Source: Ancylobacter novellus
Lineage (GTDB): Bacteria; Pseudomonadota; Alphaproteobacteria; Rhizobiales; Xanthobacteraceae
Length of the DNA stretch: 23,620 nucleotides
Assembly (NCBI GenBank): GCA_003241485.1
Contig: QFQD01000054.1
Span: 1-23,620, forward strand
Reading direction: 5' to 3'
Under the pieces are notes generated by a model, which was given only the letters and a program-made list of their open reading frames with translations, did no database searches and was not told the DNA's origin. A program made the translations under genes and the position numbers. Of the stretch, positions 16,211-23,620 are shown in pieces. Positions within the stretch are counted from its first letter, which is position 1. Every line of letters starts with the position of its first letter.

Positions 16211-16235
16211 GGCAAATGGAAGTGAAGAACCGGAC

Positions 16236-17465
16236 ATGATCCCGCCCGAACTTGCCGCACTGCGTTCGCCCGCCGCCGTTCGTGCCCGCTCCCATCAGGT
16301 GCTGGACCACGTGCTTGCCGGACACTCGCCGCACTTCACGATCGATGAGGCGGCGCTGCCTGTGGTGGCTGACTATGTGGCGCAGGTGACGCGGCACGCC
16401 TATCCCACGCTCGACATCCCCTATCACAGCCGCTGGCGCCATTTCGACGCCGGCGGCGTCGCGCGCTGGGAGGCGTTGGCGGCCGGGCTGGAGGGCATCG
16501 ACGCCGCCGAGCGGGCGCGCATCATGATCGACCTCGCCGTGCTCAGCGTGCTGCTGGACGCCGGGGCGGGCGATGCGTGGCATTATCATGAGGAGGCGAC
16601 CGGTCTCACTGTCGGCCGCTCGGAAGGGCTGGCGGTGGCGAGCCTGCGCATGTTCGAGGCCGGCGGCTTTTCCTCCGATCCCGGCCAGAAGCTGAAGGCC
16701 GATGGGCCGGCGCTGATCCGGCTCGATGCGGCAACGCTTGGAAAGTTCTTCCAGGTGAGGGACGACAATCCGCTGGTGGGGCTGGAAGGGCGCGTCGCGC
16801 TGCTCAACCGGCTGGGGCAGGCGATGGCCGCGCGGGCGGACCTGTTCGGCGACGGGCAGTTCCGCCCCGGCGGGCTCTATGACGCGCTGATCGGCGAGGC
16901 GAAGGTCGGCCGGCTGCCGGCGCCGCGCATTCTGGAGGCACTGCTCGACGGGCTCTCCACCATCTGGCCCTCCGGCCTCACGGTGGACGGTCTGGCGCTC
17001 GGCGATGTCGGCCGCCATTCCGCGATCACCGTGCCGGATGCGTCACGCGGGCTGGTGCCCTTCCACAAGCTGTCGCAGTGGCTGACCTATTCGCTGCTGG
17101 AGCCGTTCGAGGCGGCGGGGCTCGTCATCACCGAGCTCGACGCGCTCACCGCGCTGCCGGAATACCGCAATGGCGGGCTGCTGGTCGATCTCGGCCTGAT
17201 CGTGCCGAAGCAGGCGATCGACCCCGCGCAGAAGCTGCCGGTCACGTCGGAGCTGGTGGTGGAATGGCGCGCGCTTACCGTGGCGCTGATGGACCGGCTG
17301 GCCGATCCGGTGCGCGAGCGGCTCGGGCTGGAGCCCTGGCAGTTTCCGCTCGCCAAGATGCTGCAGGGCGGCACCTGGACCGCCGGCCGGCAGATCGCGG
17401 CGCAGAAGCGCCCGCCTGCCGGACCGCCGCCCATCGCCATCGACGCGGACGGCACGGTGTTCTGA
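16236..17465 (+). CDS. URC4/DUF1688 family protein of uracil catabolism
   Basis: This 409-residue protein is recognised as the DUF1688 (URC4/Urg3) family from segments such as IPYHSRWRHFDAGG, DAGAGDAWHYHEE, GRSEGLAVASL, FQVRDDNPLVGLEGR, FHKLSQWLTYSLLEP and PEYRNGGLLVDLGL. In yeast URC4 is essential for growth on uracil as nitrogen source; its exact reaction was not established to my knowledge. Placement right behind the URC1-like gene and next to upp supports the same pathway here. The ATG at 16236 starts the conserved PPELAALRSPAAVR region. An in-frame ATG at 16131 would translate the REP-like repeat and is rejected. It is soluble, with no signal peptide. Confidence 0.88.
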   Translation: MIPPELAALRSPAAVRARSHQVLDHVLAGHSPHFTIDEAALPVVADYVAQVTRHAYPTLDIPYHSRWRHFDAGGVARWEALAAGLEGIDAAERARIMIDLAVLSVLLDAGAGDAWHYHEEATGLTVGRSEGLAVASLRMFEAGGFSSDPGQKLKADGPALIRLDAATLGKFFQVRDDNPLVGLEGRVALLNRLGQAMAARADLFGDGQFRPGGLYDALIGEAKVGRLPAPRILEALLDGLSTIWPSGLTVDGLALGDVGRHSAITVPDASRGLVPFHKLSQWLTYSLLEPFEAAGLVITELDALTALPEYRNGGLLVDLGLIVPKQAIDPAQKLPVTSELVVEWRALTVALMDRLADPVRERLGLEPWQFPLAKMLQGGTWTAGRQIAAQKRPPAGPPPIAIDADGTVF

Positions 17466-17476
17466 AGGCCCTCGCG

Positions 17477-17501
17477 CCTGCCCGGCGGGAGGCCGGGCAG
17501 G
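17477..17501. terminator. Bidirectional hairpin between convergent URC4-like and TctC-like genes
   Basis: A perfect 10-bp stem (CCTGCCCGGC / GCCGGGCAGG, loop GGGAG) lies between the two stops, which are 60 bp apart. No T-tract follows on either strand, so it is a probable but non-canonical terminator for both transcripts. Confidence 0.6.
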
Positions 17502-17525
17502 GCGTTCATGTCGGGCCGGACGTTC

Positions 17526-18488
17526 TCAGTCGAGCTGCGCCCCGGTCGCCTTCACGATCGGCGCCCATTTGGCGAGTTCCTTCTTCACATGCTCGCCAAG
17601 CTCCTCCGGCGTGGAGCCGACCGGCGTGGCGCTGAAATCGGCGAGGCGCGCCTGCACCTTGGGGTCGGTCAGCGCCTTGTTGGCGGCGGCGTTGAGCTTG
17701 GCGACGGCTTCGGGCGGTGTGCCGGCCGGGGCGAAGATCGCGTTCCACGTATAGGTCTCGTAGCCCGGAACGACTTCAGCGATAGCCGGCACATCGGGGA
17801 AAGACGGCGCGCGCTTGGCGGTGGTCACGCCCAGTGCCCGCAGCTTGCCGGACTTGATGTGGCCGGAAGAGGAGGGGAGGTTGTCGAACATGATCGGCAC
17901 CTGGCCTGAAATCACGTCGATCAGCGCCGGGCCGGCGCCCTGATAGGGAATGTGCTGCATGTCGACGCCGGCGAGGCTCTTGAACAGCTCGCCCGACAGA
18001 TGCAGCGGGGTGCCGTTGCCGGACGAGGCGTAGCTGTATTTGCCGGGGTTGGCCTTGAGCAGCGCGATGAGCTCTTCGGTGGTCTTGGCCGGGAATTCCG
18101 GGTTCACCACCAGCACGTTCGGCACGATGACCAGCAGCGAGACCGGCGCGAAGCTGGTCACCGGGTCATAGGGCATCTTCTTGTAGAGCACCGGGTTGAG
18201 CGCGTGGGTCGCGACCGTGCCCATGAGGATGGTGTAGCCGTCGGGCGTGGCCTTGGCCACCTGCGCGGCGCCGAGATTGCCGCCCGCGCCGCCCTTGTTC
18301 TCGACCACGACCGGCTGGCCGAGTTCCTTGCTCATGCTCTCGGCGATCAGGCGGCCGACGAGATCGGTGGAGCCGCCGGCGGCGAAGGGAATGACCAGCG
18401 TGATCGGCCGGGAGGGGAAGTCCTGCGCCGCGGCGGGCGCGAGGGAGAGAAGAGCGGCGGTGGCCGCGGCAAAGACCGTGCGAAGCAT
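17526..18488 (-). CDS. TctC/Bug-family periplasmic solute-binding protein
   Basis: This 320-residue binding protein belongs to the tripartite tricarboxylate transporter (Bug) family. A Sec signal peptide spans about residues 1-21 (cleavage after APAAA). The mature part has the family phrases YPSRPITLVIPFAAGGSTD-like, VVENKGGAGGNLGA, DGYTILMGTVATHA, HIPYQGAGPALIDVISGQV and FAPAGTPPEAV. The ligand is unknown; family members bind carboxylates, amides and nicotinate-like compounds. GGGAGGA precedes the ATG at 18488. No TctA or TctB membrane gene is in the window, so it is an orphan, as is common for this expanded family. It is divergent from the ABC transporter operon across a 381-bp spacer. Confidence 0.9.
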   Translation of the reverse strand: MLRTVFAAATAALLSLAPAAAQDFPSRPITLVIPFAAGGSTDLVGRLIAESMSKELGQPVVVENKGGAGGNLGAAQVAKATPDGYTILMGTVATHALNPVLYKKMPYDPVTSFAPVSLLVIVPNVLVVNPEFPAKTTEELIALLKANPGKYSYASSGNGTPLHLSGELFKSLAGVDMQHIPYQGAGPALIDVISGQVPIMFDNLPSSSGHIKSGKLRALGVTTAKRAPSFPDVPAIAEVVPGYETYTWNAIFAPAGTPPEAVAKLNAAANKALTDPKVQARLADFSATPVGSTPEELGEHVKKELAKWAPIVKATGAQLD

Positions 18489-18869
18489 GAAAGGCGTCCT
18501 CCCGAGGAGTGAATGGGCGCAGGACCGGCGCCAGTGCCGGCCGCGGCATCTTGGATGTGCCTCGCCCCAAGGTGAGGCATTTGCGACGGCGGCTCAACCG
18601 GCCGGCCATTCAACAAAGGGCTAACGTTTTTCGGTCGGAGGCAGCCTGGAGGGGCCGCGCGCTCGATTGGATACGATGTTGGAATTATCTGGATACAATT
18701 TAAGCGTCGGATGCATGCCATGCCCAATTGATGTGCGTCCCGATCGGCCGCACACTGCTCCGGCAAAGCCGCCGGGCCCGCTGCGTCAAGGATCGACCGA
18801 CGCGCAAGGGTTGGCATAGCGCTTGCGTGAGATGTCGGCGGTCCGGTGAGCGGGAGACGTGGCGGCAAG
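18489..18869. promoter_or_regulatory. 381-bp divergent regulatory spacer (TctC-like / ABC operon)
   Basis: This spacer holds no gene I can support. Near the TctC-like side a 22-bp palindrome TGCCTC-N10-GAGGCA (18558-18579) may be an operator or leader hairpin. In the middle are two direct repeats TGGATACGAT (18668-18677) and TGGATACAAT (18690-18699), spaced 22 bp start to start. At 18732-18754 an inverted repeat TGTGCG-N11-CGCACA appears. Close to the ABC gene is a sigma-54-type promoter. This arrangement suits an enhancer-dependent promoter. Confidence 0.6.
18812..18826 (+). promoter_or_regulatory. Sigma-54 (RpoN) promoter for the ABC transporter operon
   Basis: TGGCAT-AGCGC-TTGC matches the -24/-12 consensus TGGCAC-N5-TTGC at 9 of 10 specified positions, including the invariant GG and GC with correct spacing. 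The predicted transcript start is near 18837, about 33 nt before the ATG at 18870. Sigma-54 promoters need an enhancer-binding protein; candidate upstream sites are at 18668-18699 and 18732-18754. Confidence 0.7.
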
Positions 18870-19964
18870 ATGAGCAAGGGCGCCGACATCGAGCTGATTC
18901 AGGTCACCAAACGCTACGGCACGGCTCTGGCGGTCGATGCCGTGTCGCTGAAGATCCCGGCCGGCACCTATTGCTGCCTGCTCGGTCCTTCCGGCTGCGG
19001 CAAGACCACGACGCTGCGCATGATCGCCGGGCATGAGACCATCACCCAGGGCGACGTCCGCCTTGGCCAGACCGTCGTCACCGACCTGCCGCCCGCCAAG
19101 CGCGGCACGGCGATGATGTTCCAGAGTTACGCGCTGTTTCCCCACCTCGACTGCGTCGACAACGTCGCCTTCTCGCTGAAGATGAAGGGCGTGGACAAGC
19201 TCACCCGCCGCGCCAAGGCGATGGAGATGCTCAAGCTGGTGCAGCTCGACCATCTCGCCGAGCGCCGGCCGGCGCAGCTGTCCGGCGGCCAGCAGCAGCG
19301 CGTGGCGCTGGCGCGCGCGCTGATTACCGATCCGCAGGCGCTGCTGCTCGACGAGCCGCTCTCCGCGCTCGATCCCTTCCTCAAGATCAAGGTGCGGCAG
19401 GAGCTGAAGAAGCTGCAGCTGCAGCTCGGCATCTCCTTCATCCACGTCACCCACAGCCAGGAGGAGGCGATGGCGCTCTCCGACCTCGTTGTGGTGATGA
19501 ATGGCGGACGCATCGAGCAGGCGGCGACGCCGCGCGAGGTGTTCAACCGTCCTGCCACCGCCTTCGTGGCCCGTTTCATGGGCGACCACAATGTCATTGC
19601 CGGCCGGGTGTCGCAGGTCAGCGGCGATACCGCGACCTTTGAAGTGCCGGGGGGTGCCTCCTTCCACGCGCCGGGTGCGGCGGGGCTGGAGCCGGGTGCG
19701 CCGGTGGAGATCGCCGTGCGCACCGATCGCGTGCGGCTGGCCGACAGCGTGGTGCCCGGCTGCGGGCTCACCGGGCTCGTGCAGAACATCGAGTATCACG
19801 GCCAGAAAGTGCAGATCGCCCTCGCCGCGCCGGGCGTCGAGGAGTTCTCCGTGCAGGTGCCGGAGACCGCCTTCTTCGACGCGCCGCTCAGCATAGGCGA
19901 TGCCGTGCCGCTCGCCTGGACTTCGCAGGACGTCCACATCCTGCAGCCTTCGCCTTCCGCCTGA
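18870..19964 (+). CDS. ABC transporter ATP-binding protein, PotA/spermidine-putrescine type
   Basis: This 364-residue ATPase powers the importer formed with the three following gene products. It has Walker A GPSGCGKTT, the Q loop MFQSYALFPH, the signature LSGGQQQR, Walker B ALLLDEPLSALD and the switch His in HVTHSQEEA, followed by a C-terminal TOBE-type regulatory domain from about residue 240 (FMGDHNVIAGRV...). These features fit the polyamine/iron/sulfate branch (PotA-like). The ATG at 18870 is chosen; a GTG at 18846 is in frame and has no better ribosome site. It is transcribed from the sigma-54-type promoter and is the first gene of a four-gene operon. Confidence 0.93.
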   Translation: MSKGADIELIQVTKRYGTALAVDAVSLKIPAGTYCCLLGPSGCGKTTTLRMIAGHETITQGDVRLGQTVVTDLPPAKRGTAMMFQSYALFPHLDCVDNVAFSLKMKGVDKLTRRAKAMEMLKLVQLDHLAERRPAQLSGGQQQRVALARALITDPQALLLDEPLSALDPFLKIKVRQELKKLQLQLGISFIHVTHSQEEAMALSDLVVVMNGGRIEQAATPREVFNRPATAFVARFMGDHNVIAGRVSQVSGDTATFEVPGGASFHAPGAAGLEPGAPVEIAVRTDRVRLADSVVPGCGLTGLVQNIEYHGQKVQIALAAPGVEEFSVQVPETAFFDAPLSIGDAVPLAWTSQDVHILQPSPSA

Positions 19965-20017
19965 TATTTGGGGACATGCTCGCCGGCGCTGCCGGCCAAA
20001 ACGCTCGGGAGACTTTG

Positions 20018-21316
20018 ATGACCAAGAAGAACATGGGTGCGGGCGCGAAGGCGGGTGTCTCCCGCCGCAGCGTGCTGAAGGGCGCGGCCGCGCTCGGCGG
20101 GCTGGCGGTCGGCGGCGGCGCCGTCACGGGCTTTCCCATCGTCTGGGCGCAGAACCCGATCACGCTGCGCCAGTTCGGCACCGGCGTGTCGAACCTCAAC
20201 GCCATCGCCGAGAAGTGCAAGGCGGATCTCGGCATCACGCTGCAGATGACCGCGCTGGATTCCGACGCTGTGACGCAGCGCGTGGTGACGCAGGCCAACT
20301 CCTTCGACATCGCCGACATCGAATACTGGATCTGCAAGAAGGTGTTCCCGGCCGGCACGCTGCAGCCGATGGATGTCAAGAAGATCAAGTATTACGATCA
20401 GATCGTGCCGATCTTCACCACGGGCAAGCTGACGCCGGAATCCAAGATCGCCCAGGGCACCGCGCCCAACACGGTCGGCTTCGTCGAAGGACCGGAATCC
20501 AAGGTCTTCGCCAAGGCGCCGACCGAGTGGATGACGCTGATCCCGACCATCTACAATGCCGACACGCTGGGCATCCGCCCCGATCTCGTCGGCCGCCCGA
20601 TCAAGAACTGGAAGGACATTCTCGACCCCGCCTTCAAGGGCAAGACCTCGATCCTGAACATCCCGTCCATCGGCATCATGGACGCGGCGATGATCTGCGA
20701 GAGCGCCGGCATCATCAAATACGGCGACAAGGGCAACATGACCAAGGCGGAGATCGACACCACGATCGATTTCCTCATCAAGACCAAGAAGGCCGGCCAG
20801 TTCCGCGCCTTCTGGAAGACCTTCGACGAGAGCGTGAACCTGATGGCCTCGGGCGAGGTGGTCATTCAGTCCATGTGGTCGCCGGCGGTGGCGGCGGTGC
20901 GCTCGAAGGGCATTCCCTGCGTCTACCAGCCGCTGGAAGAAGGCTACCGCGCCTGGGGCGGCGGCCTTGGCATCGCCAAGCACCTCAAGGGCGCGCAGCT
21001 CGATGCGGCATACGAGTACATCAACTGGTACCTGTCCGGCTGGGTCGGCGCCTACCTCAACCGCCAGGGCTATTATTCCGCGGTACTCTCCACCGCCGAG
21101 AAGAACATGACGCCGGACGAATGGGCGTTCTGGATGCTCGGCCAGCCGGCCAAGGCGGACATCCTCTCGCCGGAGGGCAAGGTGATGTACACGGCAGGCG
21201 CGGTGCGCGACGGCGGCTCCTTCAAGGACCGCATGGGCGCGGTCGCCTGCTGGAACTCGGTGATGGACGAGGACCGCTACATGGTCCGCCGCTGGAACGA
21301 GTTCATCGCCGCGTGA
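20018..21316 (+). CDS. Periplasmic substrate-binding protein, PotD-like, Tat-exported
   Basis: This 432-residue binding protein has a twin-arginine signal: SRRSVLKG at residues 15-22, then a hydrophobic glycine/alanine-rich stretch ending near VWAQ. Export in a folded state is therefore expected. The mature part resembles group I polyamine-type binding proteins (YDQIVPIF, IYNADTLGIRPDLV, KNWKDILDPAFKGKTSI, AYEYINWYLSGWVGAYLNRQGYY). The ligand is not identifiable; polyamines, opines or other amines are possible. The ATG at 20018 has GGGAG upstream; an ATG at 19976 would place extra residues before the signal. It lies 53 bp after the ATPase gene and is followed by a REP-type element before the first permease gene. 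Confidence 0.9.
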   Translation: MTKKNMGAGAKAGVSRRSVLKGAAALGGLAVGGGAVTGFPIVWAQNPITLRQFGTGVSNLNAIAEKCKADLGITLQMTALDSDAVTQRVVTQANSFDIADIEYWICKKVFPAGTLQPMDVKKIKYYDQIVPIFTTGKLTPESKIAQGTAPNTVGFVEGPESKVFAKAPTEWMTLIPTIYNADTLGIRPDLVGRPIKNWKDILDPAFKGKTSILNIPSIGIMDAAMICESAGIIKYGDKGNMTKAEIDTTIDFLIKTKKAGQFRAFWKTFDESVNLMASGEVVIQSMWSPAVAAVRSKGIPCVYQPLEEGYRAWGGGLGIAKHLKGAQLDAAYEYINWYLSGWVGAYLNRQGYYSAVLSTAEKNMTPDEWAFWMLGQPAKADILSPEGKVMYTAGAVRDGGSFKDRMGAVACWNSVMDEDRYMVRRWNEFIAA

Positions 21317-21340
21317 GGCTTTGTCCGCCTATGTGACGTC

Positions 21341-21415
21341 ATCCCCGGGGCTTGCCCCCGGGGATCCACGACTTTCCGGAAGAAGCAGACGTGGATGGCC
21401 GGGCAAAGCCCTGCC
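21341..21415. repeat. Triple-hairpin REP-type element between binding protein and permease genes
   Basis: Three successive inverted repeats are visible: ATCCCCGGGG/CCCCGGGGAT (21341-21365, perfect, loop CTTGC), ATCCACG/CGTGGAT (21364-21396) and GGCCGGGC/GCCCTGCC (21397-21415, one mismatch). The wording is typical of intergenic palindromes common in alphaproteobacteria. It differs from the GATCCCGG family elsewhere in the window. Confidence 0.75.
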
Positions 21416-21447
21416 ATGGCGAAGGAAACCAGAGGCATCGGCCCCGC

Positions 21448-22299
21448 ATGACGCTGTCGCGCCTAGCTCCCTATCTCCAGGCGACGCCGCTGACGCTGAT
21501 CCTCGCGGCGTTCCTGGTGCTGCCGATCGCCACCATCGTGATGGTGAGCTTCTGGGATTACGACTCGATCCAGATCTTCCCGGCCTTCGTCTTCACCAAT
21601 TACGAGGAGACGATTACCTCACCGGTGACGTGGAACACCTATCTCAACACGCTGAAATTCACCGTCATCGTCTGGGCGGTGACGCTGCTGGTCGGGTTCT
21701 GGGTGGCGTATTATCTCGCCTTCCACATCCGTTCGGCGACGATGCAGATGGTGCTGTTCCTCGTTTGCACCATTCCGTTCCTGACCTCGAACATCATCCG
21801 CATGATCTCGTGGATCCCGTTCCTCGGCCGCAACGGGCTGCTGAACCAGACGCTGATGAACCTGGGGCTGATCGACCAGCCGCTGGAGTTCCTGCTCTTC
21901 TCGGACTTCGCGGTGGTGCTTGCCATGGTGCACCTCTACACGCTGTTCATGGTGACGCCGATCTTCAACACGCTGATGCGCATCGACCGTGCGCTGATCG
22001 AGGCCGCGCGCGACGCCGGCGCCAATGGCTGGCAGATCCTGACCAACGTCATCATCCCGCTGGCCAAGCCCGGCATCGCCATCGGCTCGATCTTCGTGGT
22101 GACGCTGGTGATGGGCGACTTCATCACCGTGCGCTTCATGTCCGGCGGGCAATCGGCCTCCGTGGGGCTGATGATGGCGAACCAGATCGCGCTGCTGCAA
22201 TACCCGGCCGCGGCGGCGAATGCGGTGATCCTGCTCATCATCGTGCTGCTGCTGGTTGGTGCCATCCTGCGCATCGTCAACATCCGCAAGGAGTTGTGA
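21448..22299 (+). CDS. ABC transporter permease, PotB-like
   Basis: This 283-residue inner-membrane protein has about six hydrophobic segments, beginning with TPLTLILAAFLVLPIATIVMVSF. The EAA coupling loop is near residue 190 (ALIEAARDAGANGWQILTNVIIPLAKPGI), where it contacts the ATPase. The ATG at 21448 gives a normal cytoplasmic N-terminus; the in-frame start at 21352 would translate the REP-type element. It forms a heterodimer with the second permease. The spacing to the binding-protein gene (131 bp) is filled by the REP-type element. Confidence 0.92.
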   Translation: MTLSRLAPYLQATPLTLILAAFLVLPIATIVMVSFWDYDSIQIFPAFVFTNYEETITSPVTWNTYLNTLKFTVIVWAVTLLVGFWVAYYLAFHIRSATMQMVLFLVCTIPFLTSNIIRMISWIPFLGRNGLLNQTLMNLGLIDQPLEFLLFSDFAVVLAMVHLYTLFMVTPIFNTLMRIDRALIEAARDAGANGWQILTNVIIPLAKPGIAIGSIFVVTLVMGDFITVRFMSGGQSASVGLMMANQIALLQYPAAAANAVILLIIVLLLVGAILRIVNIRKEL

Positions 22300-22354
22300 G
22301 ATGGGAGTGAAGAGCATCGCCAGCCGTCCTCCCGGCGGGAGGCGAAGCCACAGA

Positions 22355-22418
22355 GCCGGGATCGCTCTCCAATGTCATGCGATCCCGGATACGGCCATGC
22401 GGCCGTTCCGGGATGACG
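22355..22418. repeat. REP-like element between the two permease genes
   Basis: CCGGGATCGC...GCGATCCCGG forms the inner hairpin (22356-22388), followed by the outer-arm sequence TTCCGGGATGACG ending at 22418. The inner segment matches that at 16146-16184 apart from a few bases in the loop. A further small hairpin of CCTCCCGGCGGGAGG type lies at about 22328-22342. Confidence 0.7.
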
Positions 22419-22437
22419 ATTCACGGGGAGGCATCGG

Positions 22438-23268
22438 ATGACGTCCGAAAAGCGCGGCCCCGGCTTCTATGTGCTCACCGCCTTCTTCGTGCTGTTCGTG
22501 CTGTTCCTGTACGGACCGCTGACGACCATCTTCATCCTGTCGTTCCAGGGGCCGAATGGCGGCCTGACCTTCCCGATGAACGGCACGTCGCTGCGCTGGT
22601 TCGAGAACCTCCTGTTCGAGCAGCAGGCAGTGGGCGATTTCGGCGGCGCCTTCACGCGCTCGCTGGTGTTGGGCCTCATGACCATGCTGACCACGGTCGT
22701 GGTGTCGCTGCTGGCCGGGCTGGCCTTCCGCCGTCGTTTCCTCGGCGCCGGGCCGCTGTTCTACCTCACCATCGCCAGCCTCATCGTGCCCTCGATCCTG
22801 ATCTCGCTCGGCATCGGCCTCGCCTTCAACGTGTTCGGGCTGGAGCCGGCCTGGTATTCCTCCGCCTTCGGCGCGCATCTCACCTGGACGCTGCCCTTCG
22901 GCCTGCTCATCATGTTTGCGGTCTTCAACCGCTTCAATCCGGCCTATGAGGAGGCCGCGCGCGACCTTGGCGCCAGCCCGTGGCAGACCTTCGCGCATGT
23001 CGTGCTGCCCATAATCTTGCCAAGCCTGATCGGCGTCGGCCTGTTCGGCTTTACCCTTTCCTATGACGAGTTCGCCCGCACGCTGATGACCTCGGGCAGC
23101 TTCAACACGCTGCCGCTGGAGATCTACGGCATGACCACCAATGTCACGACCCCGGTGCTCTACGCGCTGGGCACGGTGACCACGGTGTTCTCCATGGGGG
23201 TGATCCTGATCGCGCTTGCCGCCATTGCGGTGCTGCGCAAGCGCCGCGCCCGTCGTGTCGCGGGCTAG
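22438..23268 (+). CDS. ABC transporter permease, PotC-like
   Basis: This 276-residue second permease has a first membrane segment at YVLTAFFVLFVLFLYGPLTTIFILSF (about residues 11-36), the EAA loop YEEAARDLGASPWQTFAHVVLPIILPSL and a final helix before a basic tail (RKRRARR). FTLSYDEFARTLMTSG is typical of PotC-type permeases. GGGGAGG lies just upstream of the ATG at 22438. It is the last gene of the transporter operon. Confidence 0.92.
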   Translation: MTSEKRGPGFYVLTAFFVLFVLFLYGPLTTIFILSFQGPNGGLTFPMNGTSLRWFENLLFEQQAVGDFGGAFTRSLVLGLMTMLTTVVVSLLAGLAFRRRFLGAGPLFYLTIASLIVPSILISLGIGLAFNVFGLEPAWYSSAFGAHLTWTLPFGLLIMFAVFNRFNPAYEEAARDLGASPWQTFAHVVLPIILPSLIGVGLFGFTLSYDEFARTLMTSGSFNTLPLEIYGMTTNVTTPVLYALGTVTTVFSMGVILIALAAIAVLRKRRARRVAG

Positions 23269-23294
23269 GGCCGTCACGGCGGGGTCGGTAGGGA

Positions 23295-23309
23295 ACCGGA
23301 TAGTCCGGT
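23295..23309 (+). terminator. Short hairpin after the ABC operon
   Basis: ACCGGA-TAG-TCCGGT is a perfect 6-bp stem 26 bp downstream of the last permease gene, followed by GCCTGTTT. It is a weak candidate terminator. Confidence 0.35.
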
Positions 23310-23391
23310 GCCTGTTTGCGTCCAGAATAAGCCGTATCCCCGGCATGTGCCGGTGCGATCCACGCGGCGCGGACGTTACGGGAGAAACGCC

Positions 23392-23613
23392 ATGAACATC
23401 TGTACGACGGACCGCAAGATTTGCGACCTTCTGCGGGAGGTGGCCAAGGACGACCGCAAGCATGCGCTGACGATCAAGCTGCGCAGCGGCGACCTTATTA
23501 CGGCCTACGGCCCGATCGAAGTGGCCGACCGTTTCATGCTGTGTCGCCTGCACGACAATAATTACGACGGCAGCCAGCTGATCGCGCTCGACACCATCGA
23601 GTTCATCCGCTGA
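23392..23613 (+). CDS. Small conserved-looking protein of unknown function, 73 aa
   Basis: I do not recognise this protein. GGGAG lies about 9 nt before the ATG at 23392, and codon use is like its neighbours, so it is probably real. Residues about 6-20 look helical (DRKICDLLREVAKDD). Residues about 25-73 read as short alternating beta strands (ALTIKLRSGDLITAYGPIEVADRFMLC..., QLIALDTIEFIR), a pattern reminiscent of small Sm-like or SH3-like barrels. That fold guess is inference only. It contains two cysteines at positions 4 and 11. There is no signal peptide or membrane segment. It lies 123 bp after the transporter operon with its own ribosome site and may be independently transcribed. Confidence 0.7.
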   Translation: MNICTTDRKICDLLREVAKDDRKHALTIKLRSGDLITAYGPIEVADRFMLCRLHDNNYDGSQLIALDTIEFIR

Positions 23614-23620
23614 GCTGATC

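Noticed and set aside
21352..21447. Extended N-terminus for the first permease starting at 21352
   Set aside because: It would translate the triple-hairpin REP element; the ATG at 21448 gives a family-like start.
16119..22418. CRISPR array or mobile element ends as explanation for the repeated GATCCCGG palindromes
   Set aside because: Copies are dispersed, imperfect and intergenic, with no regular spacers, transposase or target duplications; REP-like elements explain them.

Overview
The window is about 65-70% GC and densely packed. It reads as a chromosomal segment of an alphaproteobacterium, most likely order Hyphomicrobiales (Rhizobiales) and possibly a Xanthobacteraceae-like genus. The reasons are the FixL/FixJ/FixK oxygen cascade, a Shemin-type 5-aminolevulinate synthase (HemA), a ligase-associated DNA-damage cluster, and TctC/Bug and PotD-type uptake systems. 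No tRNA, rRNA, transposase, phage gene or CRISPR array was seen.

Layout. (1) 1-1994, minus: a ligase-associated DNA repair pair (metallo-beta-lactamase-fold exonuclease and ATP-dependent DNA ligase, the latter cut by the window edge). (2) 2044-4689, plus: TPR-methyltransferase, VOC protein and aminotransferase. (3) 4771-11723: an oxygen/heme block of fixL, fixJ, a single-domain receiver (FixT-like candidate), fixK, hemN (minus), an AbrB-family membrane protein (plus) and hemA (minus). FixK/FNR-type boxes lie in front of fixK and between hemN and the membrane protein, so heme supply appears wired to low oxygen. (4) 11850-13850, minus: a guanidine-I (ykkC) riboswitch, a guanidine-hydrolase-type ureohydrolase (GdmH), and a protein with an extreme histidine-rich N-terminus that is a candidate nickel donor for it. 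(5) 13937-17465: upp (minus) divergent from homologues of yeast URC1 (GTP cyclohydrolase II-like) and URC4 (DUF1688), which together form a bacterial URC-type uracil catabolism cluster. (6) 17526-18488, minus: an orphan TctC/Bug binding protein. (7) 18870-23268, plus: a complete PotABCD-type ABC transporter behind a good sigma-54 promoter, followed by a 73-residue protein of unknown function.

How the parts may work together. Regions 4, 5 and 7 together look like a nitrogen-scavenging neighbourhood. GdmH is expected to release urea and ammonia from guanidine, the URC route also yields urea from uracil, and the sigma-54 promoter suggests nitrogen-regulated uptake of an amine-type solute. At least four REP-like palindromic elements sit in spacers inside these operons.

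The most interesting unit is the riboswitch-gdmH-His-rich gene set. The riboswitch gives independent evidence for the substrate, and the known nickel-insertion partners (HypA/HypB-like) are absent from the window, so the His-rich protein may be a different metallochaperone solution. All calls come from reading the sequence; no database search was run.
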